In this document: positions 9,768-22,559 of the stretch, one piece after another | Layout of the letters: each line of letters opens with the position of its first letter | Position numbering within the stretch: position 1 is the first letter of the stretch | Source of the DNA: Strigops habroptila | Taxonomy: Eukaryota; Chordata; Aves; Psittaciformes; Psittacidae | Direction: 5' to 3' | NCBI RefSeq assembly: GCF_004027225.2 | Contig: NC_044301.2 | Span: forward strand, 18,838,598 to 18,902,597 | Length of the DNA stretch: 64,000 bases | Position numbers and translations under genes: made by a program | Notes under the pieces: generated by a model | The model's input: the letters and a program-made list of their open reading frames with translations, nothing else | Told to the model about the DNA's origin: nothing | Database searches by the model: none

Positions 9768-12700
9768 GGTGGGAATCCCAAAGCCGTTTTCTGGTTTTAA
9801 TCTTAGTCTCATGCGAGTGTTTACAGGGGATCTGACCTTGCTGTGAGTAGTGTTGAGTTACTATTGAGCTAAATTTATGGCAGCAGATGCTGAGGTTCTG
9901 ATGGCCACCCCTGTGTACCACTGCTGTTCAAGTCCAGTTGTCCATCTTCATGCAATTCTCCATTCCTTCAACACCAGGCAGACTCATAGTAGCTTCTTAC
10001 AAGTGCAAAGAGAAGGGGAAATCTTCTGCTTCCTGAGCAGCAGCCTCTTTGGACTCCAAACCTTCACTGTAGTGCCCTAACTGATATAGTATTTCTGTTT
10101 AGTGTTGGCAGATGGTTAGAAACTTACTTTATTCCGTGAGGCTTTTAAAGAAGGTCATTTCCCATGTTATTCTAGGTGTAAGCCAGATCCTGATGCTGTA
10201 GTTACTACAAGAGGCTTCTGTAGCTTTTCCTTGGACTATGGGGCATTTAAAACCTTTGCAAAGGGTTTTTTCTTTGTGCTTGTCACAGGTGGTGAGTGCA
10301 TGTTGCACTTTTCTTCCTTGGCTTGTGAGGATTCCCAGCAGCACGGCTGGTTTCTGTTGGACTTTTATGTTCTTGTGTGTCTGCTTCAAAGTGAGTGGAA
10401 GGAGGCAGAACAAGGTGTAAACAGGAGTTTGTGCAGTTGACTTTAGTAGCAGCAACAGATGGAGGGTTGGTAGCTAATACTTTACACAACTGATGGGTTA
10501 TGGGCTTTTATAGTTCAAATCAATTCGATTGATGGGTGAGTCTAATTGGTCTCCAGAGTGTTCCTTTATGTCTAATAGGTAACAACTCTTGACTGCCTTT
10601 GTTCCCCTTTTCTAGAGCTACTTGGGATAATGATTTATTTAATACTGTGTTAGATAAGGTTGTTCTAGTCCTTGCAAACAGAGCATGGCCTTTGCCCCCT
10701 CTCCTGGGCCTTGTGTTTCAAGATAGATGGTCTGTCACACTGAGGGGGGTTGAAGGGGAATTAAGTTTCTGCTTCATTTGCTTGAGGATTTTTGCAGAGC
10801 TTTACTGCTCCCCAAGTATATAACACCCCTCCTGACAAAACCCTGCTGCAGCAGCCCATGGAGTTGGCTGCATGAGCCACATGTGTGTGAAGTAGGAGGT
10901 CGTTTGGAAGTTAAAAATCTCCTTTTGGCTGTTTAGTTCATCCCCAGGTATGCCCAGAAACAGAATTCCATGTGATGCCACATAACCCCTTGTTAGCACG
11001 TGAAAGATGTCTTCAAGAATGTGGGTTTCATCTCTTTGCAGATCATCCTTGACTGCAGCTTGTCTATTCTGTCATCAGTGGAAATCACTGATATGTTCCT
11101 CAGTGTCATTAACTCTGGATGTGTTTCAGGGCAGAGCTGACCATTCATTAGGCTCCTTTCTTTGTGGATCAATCAGCATCTGCTGAGCAGCAGAAGAGCA
11201 GCTTGAAGGCTGATGGATTTATTAAAAGTGGTATATTGGGCATGTCTTTGTCAGGCAATCAGAATGAAAGTTCCTGCACTGTTTTCCCTGGGGACAAAAG
11301 CAATGTTTCACCAGTCAGGTACCTCAGTGTATCATGGCTGTAGTAGCAATGATGATTAAACTAGCCCATGGCATCCTGGCTGTGTGGCAGTGCCGTCTGT
11401 CATCATCTGATATCTTCATTGTCCTATTCAGTCCCTTCTGCAAGGCTCCTTCATGCTGGGTAGAACAAAGCCTCTTTGCTGGCTCCCAGATATTCCTGTG
11501 CTGGAGTAACAAGGCAAACAGATCTTCCTAAGCACGATGCACAGGGGGTGATGGGGAATACTCTGGGTGCTCCATTGCAGAAGGATGCACAGCAAGGAGC
11601 CTGATTGATTGAAAATGAGATGGCTTTTAACATGCAAGAGAGCTGTCTGAAGAGCCTGCAACCTGTCCCATAGACCTCTCCTGGCTGGTCATTGCTTTCC
11701 ATCTCCATCTCTTCATCCCCATCTGTTGTCTTATGGTTCCTGGCAAGGCCTTTGAGGTAGAGACCCTCTTCTTGCAATGTGCTGCATGGGCTTGGTGGGT
11801 GCTCTGCTGAGACCTGGGCCATACTGGGGACTTCTGACCATAAGCAGCAGTTAGGATGCTCTGAGCTTTGCTGTAGCCTGAGAATGATTCTTTAGAAACC
11901 CCCTTGTTAGCAGCAGCTATTTAACGGTGAGGTTTATGAACAAGCTGCTCTTAGGGCTGGAGTCAATAACGTGACAGTGTAATAATGTCTGAAGGTAGGT
12001 TGTGAACACCATCTTGGAGAAACACGTAGAAATGGCTGTGCTGCTCTGTGTGTTGCTCTGGTGATGGACATCTCCAGCTTTCCAGAGGACACTTACCCTG
12101 GTGAAGGGACTCACTTTTCTCCAGTGATGAAGTGGTAACGGCAGCATGTTTGACAAAGAAGAATGTGCTGGCAGTGGTGAGGCACTCAGCTGTGATAGTA
12201 GCAGGAGCAAAAGAATGAGTTGGCAGGTGGATCTGGAGGTCCAATAGCACCCTGTTGAGTGCAGCTCAGCACAGAAGCTGCTCTGTACTTTCCATTGTTG
12301 TTTTTGCCCTTCTCTATTTAATTTCAAATGCTTCAGCTTGGGTTTTGAGATCAGAGCTATACCTGAAATTTCAAGACCAGGAGATGGAGAGACACAACAC
12401 TGAGGGCATCTCCTGCCTGCAGGAGACCCTGGGCAAGCTGTGACTGAGGTGGGACTCCTTAGAGTCACCTGAGTGATTTGGATGCAGAATTCCCTGTGAC
12501 CTGAGTGTGGCACATCTGAAAAATCTCACTGTAGATGCTGTCACATTGGGGATAAATCTCTACAAACACACCCTGAAATAAGGTGCTTAAGGTGGTGGTA
12601 GGACATCCTCATGCTGTACCACATGCAGCTGTCAGGATGTGATAAATGTCCTGATCTGGGGAACTGCTAATCCAGCTGAAAGCTGCAGCTCTTTCTTCTG

Positions 12701-12778
12701 TTACCTGCAGTTTGCTCTGTTCCTTGTACTTCCATAAGCAAGTGAGATGAGCCAAGACTTGCCTTTGCTTTGTTCCAG
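9768..12778. other. No exon recognised; probable HYDIN intron
   Basis: About 3 kb with no recognisable exon, repeat or RNA gene before the first identified HYDIN exon. The exon at 12779 begins in the middle of a conserved HYDIN segment, so at least one earlier coding exon must lie further upstream or outside the window. Confidence 0.4.
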
Positions 12779-12980
12779 GTGAAGATGTTCACACAAGCCT
12801 TTATGGAACAGATGTAGATGTCAACATCAGGCTTGACAAGAGCTCCTTGACAGTTGAGAAGACCTACCTCATGCTGTCAAACCAAAGATCCCTGACCATC
12901 CACAATCAGAGTGACATCATAGCCCACTTCCAGTGGAAGCGTTTTGTTGATCAGGAAGAGGAGGAGTGGCAGAAGCTGAG
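12779..12980 (+). CDS. HYDIN: HYDIN exon 1 of window
   Basis: Acceptor TTGTTCCAG, donor GAG|GTTTGT. It enters with two bases of a split codon and is open throughout (67 codons). The peptide includes SLTVEKTYLMLSNQRSL and IIAHFQWKRF, the typical start of a HYDIN Ig-like repeat followed by its acidic EEEE stretch. Confidence 0.9.
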
Positions 12981-13927
12981 GTTTGTTTGAAAGATTCATC
13001 TCAGTAAGATGCCCTGGGGAAAACTAACACATGGCCTCAGAGGGGTGTTGGGGCTTTTGAATGATTTAGGACAAGTAAAACCATCCACAGCATCAAGGTG
13101 TGTGTGTATGTGCCTGGGATTCAGGGTAATGGAGCTTAACACTTGCCATTCCAGTCCCACCCATGCTCGAGCTGAGGATGATGTTTTGGGGAGAGAAGGT
13201 TGATTGCAATCACTCTATTGCCTCAGAGAGCAAATTCAATTTTGGGAGCAGCAAACTACTGAGGTTCAGAGATCCCTGGGCTACGGAGGGTCCATGAGGC
13301 TGAGGAAGGTGTCAGCACTCAATACCTGGGACTGCATTGAGCAGTAGCACTGAAGAGCTGCAGGTGGCACAACTATCGTGATATTCAAGCAGTTTCTTCT
13401 TTGATAAGCTGGCAGGCTCCTTTTCCAGTCATGTGCCAGGGTAGAGTGCTTGGTTGGTCCAGAAAGTTGAGGCCATCCTGCTTTTCAGGATGGTGAATTG
13501 CCTTCCACTGTCCTGGTTTCTGGCCCAGTGAGGTATTTCTCCCCTTCCTTAGAGGCTGGGGGGAGTGTGGAGGTGGAGGGCTCTGCAGGGAAGGGAGGGC
13601 AGCCAGGACTTGGAAGTGCTTTTGGGCTTCAGCAACCTGTGTTGTCTTTCCTGGTGATGAGAAATGGGGCAGGTTCTTCCAAGAGTGTCTCTGGTGAAGC
13701 TTTGAAATTCCCATTTCAAGCAGCAGAGAAACACTCATAGACTGGGGGATGAATTAGAGATGACACTTAAAAGCTTGTGGGACTTGGGGAATCCTTGTGT
13801 GACTTTTCAGGCTTGGATGGGTGCCGGTATACAGGAGTTAGTCTGAACCCAGAGCTGATCAGGAAACTGCCTTGAAATACAGCACTTTCTAAGGGCTTCT
13901 GAGCAAATAAAGTTCAGTGTAATTAGG
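12981..13927. other. HYDIN intron, 5' part
   Basis: Non-coding as far as I can see. Open frames on both strands near 13385-13740 have no recognised similarity. The intron is then interrupted by the rearranged retroviral element at 13928. Confidence 0.45.
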
Positions 13928-14333
13928 CGTCGTGGTTTAAGCCCAGCCAGTAACTCAGCACCATGCAGCCGCTCACTCACTCCCCCCCTTCTTCCCTCCC
14001 CCCATGCTCCTGGAGGGATGGAGAGGAGAATTGAAAGAATGTAAATCCCTCTGGTTGAGATAAGAACAGTCCAGTAAAAAAGGTATAATACAAAACCACT
14101 ACTGCTACCACCAATAGTAATAATGATAAGGGAAATAACAAGGGGAGAGAATATAAAAATAAAAGGGGAAAGGGAAAAAACCCAATAAACACAAGTGATG
14201 CCCAATACAATTGCTCACCACCCACTGACCGATACCCAGCCCGACCCAAGCAGCGATCTGGGCCTTCCGGGTAACTCCCCCCAGTTTATATACTGGGCAT
14301 GACGTGCCACGGTATGGAATACCCCTTTGCAGA
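13928..14333 (-). repeat. Inverted partial LTR, long subtype
   Basis: Matches the family LTR in minus orientation up to a GGAATACCCCTTTG motif, where it switches to gag sequence. It carries the extra A/G-rich block (about 14150-14208: ATATAAAAATAAAAGGGG) absent from the short LTRs. Confidence 0.8.
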
Positions 14334-15113
14334 ACACTTAAACAAGGTGTGCTGTCGTCGTGGCAATACCAGAGAGGGACAACTCACCGCAGTGTGCTGG
14401 GGCTTGGCCTAAGCCTACAGAGCCCCTCTCAAAGCTATCCAGTACCCTCAAGGGGAAAACGATGTCTCTGGATCTGATGACAGCAACAGACAACACACCT
14501 ACTCAAAAGCCAAGCACAGCAGCCATTCCAACCCCAGTGACAGACACGGCACCCACTCCAACCCCAGTAGCAGGCACTACGGCTGAACCAAAGGACCAAT
14601 CCATGCCAGTAGCAGCTACCCCTACAAGCAAGAGGAAAAGCAAACGGAAGGCATGAAAAACAACTCATGCAGGGAAGGACAATGAAGACCCAATGCATGA
14701 ACTAGGCAACATCTGAGCGAGAGGAATTAGCACAGGAACCAGAGGAGGAGGAAGAAGTAAATTCTCGATCCCGGATGTTGACTGAGCTGCAGAATATGCA
14801 AAAATATTTTAGCCATCTTCCAGGGGAGCACATCGTCACCTGGTTGCTCCGATGCTGGGAAAATGGGGCCAATGGTCACGAACTAGAAGGTAGGGAAGCC
14901 AAGCAGCTGGGATCACTTGCTAGGGAAGGAGGAATTGACAAAGCAATTGCAAGAGAGAAGCGAGCCCTCAGCCTTTGGAGGCGGCTCCTGGCAGCTGTGA
15001 AGGAAAGGTTTCCCTACAAGGACCATGTTATGTGTCACCCAGGCAAGTGGACCATGATAGAGGCCTCCAGTACCCTGAGGGAATCAGCTGTTCTCTGCCA
15101 CTCTGGGCTTTGA
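14334..15113 (+). pseudogene. gag: Truncated gag fragment
   Basis: Sense-strand gag sequence starting in the CCHSVYTREGQ-like region of the full copies. It passes through a shortened Thr/Pro/Ala tract with frame breaks, then an open part from about 14775 containing GEHIVTWLLRCWENG and EGREAKQLGSLAREGG. The frame ends at TGA near 15111. Sequence at about 15114-15190 matches no part of the full proviruses that I can see. Confidence 0.7.
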
Positions 15114-15189
15114 AAAGAAGATATGTGCTATCATGATCATCAGCAAAGAAAGTCATTGGAAAAGCCAGCAGCAGCAGAACCGTCCTCAG

Positions 15190-15526
15190 GTCACCATTGA
15201 CTGACCCTGACTTCCCTCTGATCATCACCTCAACAAAGAATGAACTTTGATGAAACCAGACGAGCTCAGCAGTGACCAGACGAGTTCGGCGGTGTCATCA
15301 GCAGGCAACAATCCAACACTACACACTGTGTCTCCTGCCCTGAAAGACTATTACAAGAGATGGAGTCTGACATCATGGACTGAATGGATTCAGCAAATTT
15401 ATAGGGATGATCTATGGACTAAGGAAATGATATCTGTCTCTTTGTGTTTGAGACAGAAAGCGATGGTATATTGAAAAATATTGGATCTGAGCATGATGTG
15501 AATGGTATGGAATAAGGGGTGGATAC
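15190..15526 (+). other. ERV 3' untranslated region and polypurine tract (13928 remnant)
   Basis: Corresponds to 1568-1995 of copy 1 on the other strand (GACCCTGACTTCCC onwards). It ends in AATAAGGGGTGGATAC just before the LTR. The join to gag deletes all of pol. Confidence 0.7.
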
Positions 15527-16088
15527 TGTCCTGGGTTCAGCTGTAACAGTCATTTTTTCTCCTTCTTAGTAGCTGGTGCAGTGCTGTGTTTTTGACTTTA
15601 GTCTGAGAACAACGCTGATAACACACCCATGTTTTCAGTTGTTGCTAAGTAATGTTTACTCTGACCAAGGACTTGTTCAGTCTCATGCTCTGCCAGGGAG
15701 GAGGGTCATGGGAAGCCAGGAGGAAGCAGAGACAGGACATCTGACCCAAACTAGCCAAAGGGGTATTCCATACCACAGCATGTCATGCCCAGTATATAAC
15801 CTGGGAGGAGTTACCCAGAAGGCCCAGATTGCTGCTCGGGTCGGGCTGGGTATCTTTTGGCAGGTGGTGAGCAACTGTATTCTCTCCCCTTGTTATTTCC
15901 CTTATCGTTATCATTGGTGGTAGCAGTAGTTGTTTTGTACTATACCTTAGTTACTGGACTGTTTTTATCTCAACCCATGAGACTTACATTCTTTCAGTTC
16001 TCCCCATCCCTCCACGAGGGGTGGGGAAGAAGTGGGGGGAGTGAGCAAGCGGCTGCATTGTGCTAACAGCTGGGCTTAAACCACAACA
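15527..16088 (+). repeat. 3' LTR of the 13928 remnant
   Basis: Starts TGTCCTGGGTTCAGC and ends CCACAACA. It is a full-length, diverged LTR in plus orientation. Confidence 0.85.
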
Positions 16089-16436
16089 CAACTCAACCCC
16101 CACAGATCAGGTGTGGTTGTATCGCTGGTTTCCATTGTGGAAAGCAAGTATCAAAGCTGAAGTGATGTCAACCTTTGTGGGGGTAATCAAAGGCAGCGTG
16201 TGGGAGCATGCATAGGAGATGAGGGTTCTTTAACCCCTGATAATGGAAGCTTGTGGCTTTCAGGTGGGACCACTCCAGATCCCACCCTTGCTCCAGGTCT
16301 CCTGTTTCAGCCTCACAACACTGACAGCTTCAAACAGCCAGTATTCCCCCCAGCCTACAATCACCCTTAGAGCTGTCCAGTCTTTCTAAACTTTCCCTGT
16401 TGTTTTTTTCTCTTTCCTGCCTGCCTCCTGGAGCAG

Positions 16437-16589
16437 AAAATCCATTTAGTGAGCATTGGTGAAGGACCAGTTGTCCATGTGCACCCAAGCAAGATAAATT
16501 TCAGCAGCATCCAAGTTGTACGAGATGCTTCACAAACCCTCCACCTCTCCAATCGGTCCGTCATCCCTGCATCCTTCTTGGCAAAGATG
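16437..16589 (+). CDS. HYDIN: HYDIN exon 2 of window
   Basis: Pyrimidine-rich acceptor ending GGAGCAG and consensus donor ATG|GTAAGT. 51 open codons, phase 0 at both ends. The peptide contains IGEGPVVHVHP and LSNRSVIPASFLAKM, typical of the strand-turn pattern of HYDIN ASH-like repeats. Confidence 0.9.
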
Positions 16590-19500
16590 GTAAGTGTCCC
16601 TGGGGCTGTTTTCCAGTGAAAACGACTGGTCCATAGCAGCCCGTGACTGGTTTATTCATTTTACATGCAACATTTCCACATCACTATCTGAGAGAGAAAG
16701 TGAGATGTTCCATCCCAGCGCAGCCAGAGGAGCCTGGCTCTGGGGGCAGTTGTAGCTGAGACACCCCTCAGTAAAACAGAGTTTGCAGAGATGTTTGAGC
16801 AGAAATGGGTCTGGATCATTTCTACAAGTTCTCCCTTTACTTTGTGGAAGGTATTTAGCTGTGAGAGTAATTTTTTTCTTTTTTTTGGAACTGAGAGGTC
16901 TGCCCTCAAGCTGCTCACGGTGAGGTGGGTTTCACACCTACTGGGGGTCAAACCAGCTGGGTGGTTGCATAGAAATAGACTCATAAGGGTTGTGTACCTA
17001 CAGAGCCTGCGGGCTCCGTAGCATTGTAGAGCATGTGGCTGCAGAAAGAGGCTGTTTCATTCCTGGAGGCCCCATGGTGGGACAGGCTGTGGAGCAGAAG
17101 GAGGTTGGATGCTCCTCTGGCAGGGGCTGATGTGGCCAGGAAGGGCTCGTGTGCTGGGGCTGGGGGTGCTCCACACTGGAGGGGGGATCTGTGAGGGGCT
17201 TCAGCACAAGGTTCAGAGGAGGTTTGTTCTTCTCCAGGCTGGGTGGGCTGAACTTCTGGAGCTAGTTCACCCAGACCTGGCACTGGGAACTTGGTTGTGT
17301 CTGCAGATGAAGCATCAGGTGGTGTGTGAGCACAGGCTCAGCCTCTTGGGCAAGGAGGAGGGGCTGAATTTCCCTCCTACTGCTTTTCCAGCTGTTTGGG
17401 AGTTAAATGGAACCTCAAAATGGGGGATTCCCAGGGCAGGTTTCTTTGTCTCCATCATTAAAATCTGCTTTCTATCTCTGCAGAGAGCAAGCATCCCAGT
17501 GCCCTCAGCAGCTGCCTCCTTCAGTGCTGGTTTGCTGCCTCAGTTAAAGTCTTGCCCTTTGCTGCTGCCTTAGGATGCCTGGCAGTTTACTGATGGGAAG
17601 AAGAGAGGACTGAATAATTTTGGAGATTAAATTAGAGATGGGTGTCAGGGTGACCTGCACACGTACATCTGGGAGCAGAACTGGCTCCTCCTGTCCCTCA
17701 GCCTCGCTGGTGGGTGACTTGGGCATCCTTCAGTCACTTGTGGCCCTGAACCCAAGTCTTATGTTCTCTAAGATGCCAAAGCTGCTGCTTTGATTTCCTG
17801 CTTGGAGGTTGCTGTAGGACAATGAGCTGTGATGTCCCTGTCTCCCATCTGATGGCTGATCTCCAAACCGTGGCTGGTTGCAGTCAGGCTTCTAGAGCAT
17901 GGTCCCCCCTCAAAAGAAAGAGCAATGGATGGACATGTTCATAGCATATTGTATCAGCAGTGGTACAGCACAGGGACTGGCAGCTCAGCACACTGAGTGA
18001 CGTTAAATTAAGGGGCGGCAACAGGGTAAGCAAAAGGCTGGGGTCTTGTTGGAAACAAAAAAGGAAAGTGCTGTAATGCAGGTGGCCGTGCTGCCACCTT
18101 GGTGGTAGCATTAACCATCACATGCAAATTGCTGTTCCTGTCCAGTCAAGCTTTCTTCTTGCTTTATGGGAGAAAAGAGCATTATCTGAGCAAGCTGAGA
18201 TTTAGAGTAGTGACTTAAGGAATTACCTGGAGTACCCCTCATGCACAGACTTCCCTGTACCCCTTTTCTCCCTGGTGGGCGAGTTGAGTCTGTTCTGTGA
18301 GTTGGGAATGTTGAGATGGGGCTTTTGGGGTTTGAAGAGGAGTGTAGGGACTTCACACCTTAGTCCTCTGTTGGCTTATCCCTGCTTGCCAGGGCATTTG
18401 CAGCTCTGTGACCCTTGGGAGCAGTGTGTCATCCCATGCTCATTCACTGAATCCCATGTCTGCCTGATGTGCTTTTCCTTGTCAGATTGCTTTCCCAGCT
18501 GCCAGGCAGCCCAGCCTGTTAGAGAATCCTCTGGATCCAGCAAGGGGAGGGTTTGCCTCTTTCTTGGGTAAAAAAGACTGGAGGAATAGGTCAACATGAA
18601 GGGGCTGTTGCAGCTTAGCTGGGGGCTGATGGGACCTGCTGAAAAAGGTGCCTTTCTCCTCTGTGCTGCCGCTGTCATCATCTTTTCCTGTCTCCTAAGC
18701 ATCTGATTTTGGCCATATTGACAAGTGCCAAAGAGCTGCTATTGATTAATGGAAGTATTTGCTCTCCCTGCAGGAAGGCAGAGAAGAAAACACAGCATTC
18801 TTTGACAATTTCCTACTTGTTCTTTGTCACTCTTGTCTTCTCGGGGATCTTTTATTTGGCTACTAAGGGTGACATCTCCTGGCATCACAGAAGGCAGCTG
18901 CATATCATGCCTGTGTGATCAGGAAAGAAAAGATAGACCTAGGGAGTAATTTGGTTAATCTTCTGCCTGCATAACCACCATGCTGGGCCTGTTGTGTGCT
19001 ACCACAGGGAAGTGAACGGTGGTTTCCTGGTGCCTCATGATGAGGGAGGAGAGCGAAAACCTTTCTTGGGATTTCTTCTTCTCACGACAGTCCTAATTTG
19101 GGGTCCTGTCTCCTTTGACCTGATCCTTGACCTCCCTAATGCAGAGCCCTGTGCTCCTGATGGAGCTCACTGCTGCCTGGTTTCCAGCAGCAGTCATACA
19201 GTCAGATGTGGTGTTGTCTTCAGGAGAGGGCCTGGTGAGCATATCCCCTTCCATGTTCCCAGGGACAAGCTGCTGTTGGATTCAGCTGGAGCTGTCATTG
19301 CAGAAGAGACCAAGCTTGGTTTATTTAAACAAGAAGCTGCAACTGTTTATCTGCTCACTAGGATTCACTGGAGAAAAGTCAAGTGATTTCAGGAAGTGTA
19401 TGAAGGCTCTTGGTCAAACAGGGTGTAAGCAAGGGGAGAACACGCAGTTCCCATTCCCATACTCGCTTTTCTCCTCATTAGTGCAGAATTTGTTTCATTT

Positions 19501-22329
19501 ACTCATTTCATTGCTTATTATCTCAAGCTTTTGATGGTATTCCCTTTATGAAAGAAACAGCCCTATGGAGAGACAGCAAAACATGGGATAAACTGAAATC
19601 CAGTGCTGCTGAAGGGATGCTGCTTTAGTGCTCCTGTTCCTTGTAGCTGCTGGGGATTCTGTTCTCTGAGTGCACTGTGCAGGCTGTGGGGAGGGAAGGC
19701 TCTGACAAGTGTGTCAGCATTGTTCATAGCTCTCTCCAGCTGCTCCCACTGAACTCAGAGCAGACTGGAATTGGCAAGAGGGTGGCTTTTAAATCTACTA
19801 TAAATTACATATGTTTTCCCCCAAGCATGTGAATAATGAGCCAGCCTGTCAGTGTTTGCTCATAGCAAGACACAGGCAGACAGTGCTGTTCCATTCAATG
19901 AGATCTGCAGTGCTATTTAGCAATGAGTGTTACATTACATTAACTTTCCAGGCTATGGGCAACACTGGCCCTGAATATGTGGTCTTTTCCCAGGTGAGCA
20001 GAGCTTTTGATAAGGTGCATAAGCTTCTCTCTTTCCAGAGCTGTCCCACCAGAGCCTCATGGTGCTCCAAAAGCCGCCTTTAGTGTTAAAACATTGCTTT
20101 GGGGTTTAAAGGCTGTGTTTTGCTAATACAGCAGTACCAGTTTGCTGATTTCCAACTGGTTTGGTGTTGCCAGAGCTTGAGGGAACCATTTCTTGTAGCC
20201 AGCCATGCCTGGAAACACACGGCATCAGTTATGACCAGGGCTCATGGCCAGGAGTGTCTAGTCTTGTACTGGTGACCACTTGTACCAAAACCAGAGCAAG
20301 GTGGAAGGCTGAGTCCTTCCCAGTGTCACACAGGCTGAGGTCTAGGGTAAATGGCTCTTAGAAAGGGGAGCAGAGGTTTGGAGGAGACCTTGGAGAAGGA
20401 GCCTGAAACCTGACCACAGGGAAGAGTTTGGTTTTTATCATGTCAGGTATGTTCTGTGAGTTCATGCCCTTTCAAACTTCCTGTATTTTAGTAATCAAAG
20501 CAATTGTTATTCTGCTTTTCTGGGGAAATGAAACTTGTCCTATTGTGCTGTGCCCGTTGGCAACTGAATTACAGAGGGGTAGAAGTCTTCAAGGCAATTG
20601 TGCTCCTACAAGCAAGAGTGACTCAGCTGAGAGCTTTTCCCAAAGGAAAAGCAGGAGGAGCTTGGTTATTAAACGTTGTGCTTGGCAGCAGCTGGCCAGG
20701 CCAGGCCCATGTCCTGGAGAACCCTGATGTGCAGAGTTGTGGCTCTGGTCTCCCCAGTGGGGAGGGCAGATGGGATCTGGAGGGGAGAGCTATGGACAGG
20801 GGACACAAATGGAGACAAGCTCTGCCCCTTGATTCCGTAAAACATCCCCTTGATGGTGCTTGGGGCAGAGGCTAAACTGCAGTGGTCTCCACACTTGTGC
20901 TGAGGAGATGCTGGTGCTCAGGAGCCAGGAGGAGGCTGCTTGGTGGTGGGAGCATGTAGCCAGCTTCAGGCTCTGATCTCCACCTCCTGCAGGGGCTCGG
21001 GGTGCTTTTGGGCTGTTTCCTGCCACTGGCTGTTTGTGTGGATAAGGAGTAGCTTTGAAATGAAGAACACGGGGGGGGGTGTGTGTGTGTCCCAGGACTG
21101 CTGAACCATCTGGGACAAGGCTCTGTGCCCAAATGGTGCAGGAGGGGGTTTATTTCCCCTTCATGAGCAGCCTCACGAGGATGATAGGTCAGCCTGACAA
21201 GGTGGGAATGCTCTTGCTAGAGCTATGGCTTGATAAAGTGCAGCTGCATTTGTAATGTGGAGTTCTGCTTCCTCTGTCACTCGTGCAAGGCCAGAGTGAT
21301 CAGATCACTTCAATGAACCAGCTGTAAGTAGCTTCAAGAGAACTGAGTGTGGTGGCTCCTCAGTCATCCCTCAGGGCAGCCATCCCTCCCTCCCTCCATC
21401 AGATGCACGCTAGTGTCAATTATAACCAAATTTTGGCAGCTTTTATTCACAATGGACGTCTGTGCTGGGAGAAGCTCCTGATCCTAGCGTTGAACTTCTG
21501 AAGTGATGGATCCCAACCCTTGCTGGTCACTCAGGGACTCTGATGTCCAATAGTGCAAGCTCCTACAGGGACAGAAATAGCCACTGTCTTTGTCTATCCA
21601 GTGCATACAGCTATTGCATCATTTTCTGGAGCACTCAAAGATAAGCAAGTAGCAGGGATGTTATCAGAGGTTGGGTCTTGGTCTTCAAAGTTGGGGGGAT
21701 TTTGTAGCATGGCTCCAAGAGGTTTCTTGTCTCTGGGGGACAGCCTGGATGGGTGCAGGCAGAAGCTGACCTAGGAACCAAAGTGAACGTGGCTTGGCAG
21801 AGCCTTGTGGTCCCGGCAGGTCTCCTGTTCAGTGCTGCACTGTGCTGTCCCTTGGACCCACAGCAGACGCTGACTGAAAGAATGAGGACACGATGCAAAT
21901 CCTCCTCCTCTGGAGTGGGCTGTTGGCCTGGCCGGGCCTGGCAGGGCTGTGCTGGGTCACCCCGGGAAGTTCAAGGTCTGGCTCCATCGAGACACCCATC
22001 ATCATTCCTCAGGAATAGTTTCTGGGGTACAATTTTCTGCCCGGCTTATTGCCAAGCTTTGATAAATGAGCTTTGTCAGAGAACAGACTCACAGATTCAC
22101 CTCTGGAGCAGAGCTCTCAGGTCTCCTTTCCGAGTGAGCTGCCCTGCATCAGCATGAATCAGAGGAGAAGTTGTACATTAATGTCAATCAGAGGAGAAGT
22201 TGTACATTAATGTCAATGGAAACCTCACACCCACTGGTTTGGTGTGAACATGTTGGCTGGGCAGCCCTTGGCTGGTGGCAGCCAGAGTCCATGGTTTCTA
22301 TCCTAAACGAGTGTTTGGTTGTCTTACAG
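16590..22329. other. Large HYDIN intron (5.7 kb)
   Basis: No exon, RNA gene or transposable element recognised. It holds a G/TG simple repeat at about 21069-21091 and a perfect 29-bp tandem duplication at 22157-22214. Several long frames (17109-17573, 21753-22157) show no similarity and are probably chance. Confidence 0.5.
22157..22214. repeat. Perfect 29-bp tandem duplication
   Basis: The unit beginning AATCAGAGGAGAAG and ending ATTAATGTC occurs twice back to back (22157-22185 and 22186-22214) with no difference. It lies 115 bases upstream of the next HYDIN exon. Confidence 0.9.
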
Positions 22330-22559
22330 GCTGGTGAAAACTCATGCTGGAGGATTGAACCCAGTCAAGGAGTGATCCTTGCTGAAGCCGAGGTGTCTGT
22401 GGCTGTCACAGCAAACTTGGATGACATGAAGCAATTCAAGGACGAGGTGATGCTGTTCACTGAGAACAGTCATGCCTACATCATCCCCATCCCCATCGGC
22501 ACCACGATTGTCATTGACAAACCCTTTGGTCCAGAGTTCAACCTGGGACCCCGCTTCAG
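22330..22559 (+). CDS. HYDIN: HYDIN exon 3 of window
   Basis: Acceptor GTCTTACAG, donor CAG|GTAGGG. It enters in phase 0 and leaves in phase 2, open throughout (76 codons plus two bases). It carries EAEVSVAVTANLDD and PIGTTIVIDKPFGPEFNLG, the conserved end of an ASH-like repeat and linker. Confidence 0.92.

Larger units (their letters stand above)
13928..16088 (+). mobile_element. Rearranged ERV remnant with inverted left LTR piece (gag type)
   Basis: The left end is an LTR fragment in minus orientation (13928-14333). It joins directly to a gag fragment, the 3' untranslated region and a full LTR in plus orientation. Both outer ends therefore show the same LTR terminus, facing outwards. Almost all of pol is missing. 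The flanks (TTAGG and CAACT) do not match, so no target duplication is visible. The first LTR base is C rather than T. Confidence 0.8.

Noticed and set aside
21066..21093. G-run followed by TG repeats, considered as a regulatory or Z-DNA element.
   Set aside because: A short simple repeat with no supporting context.
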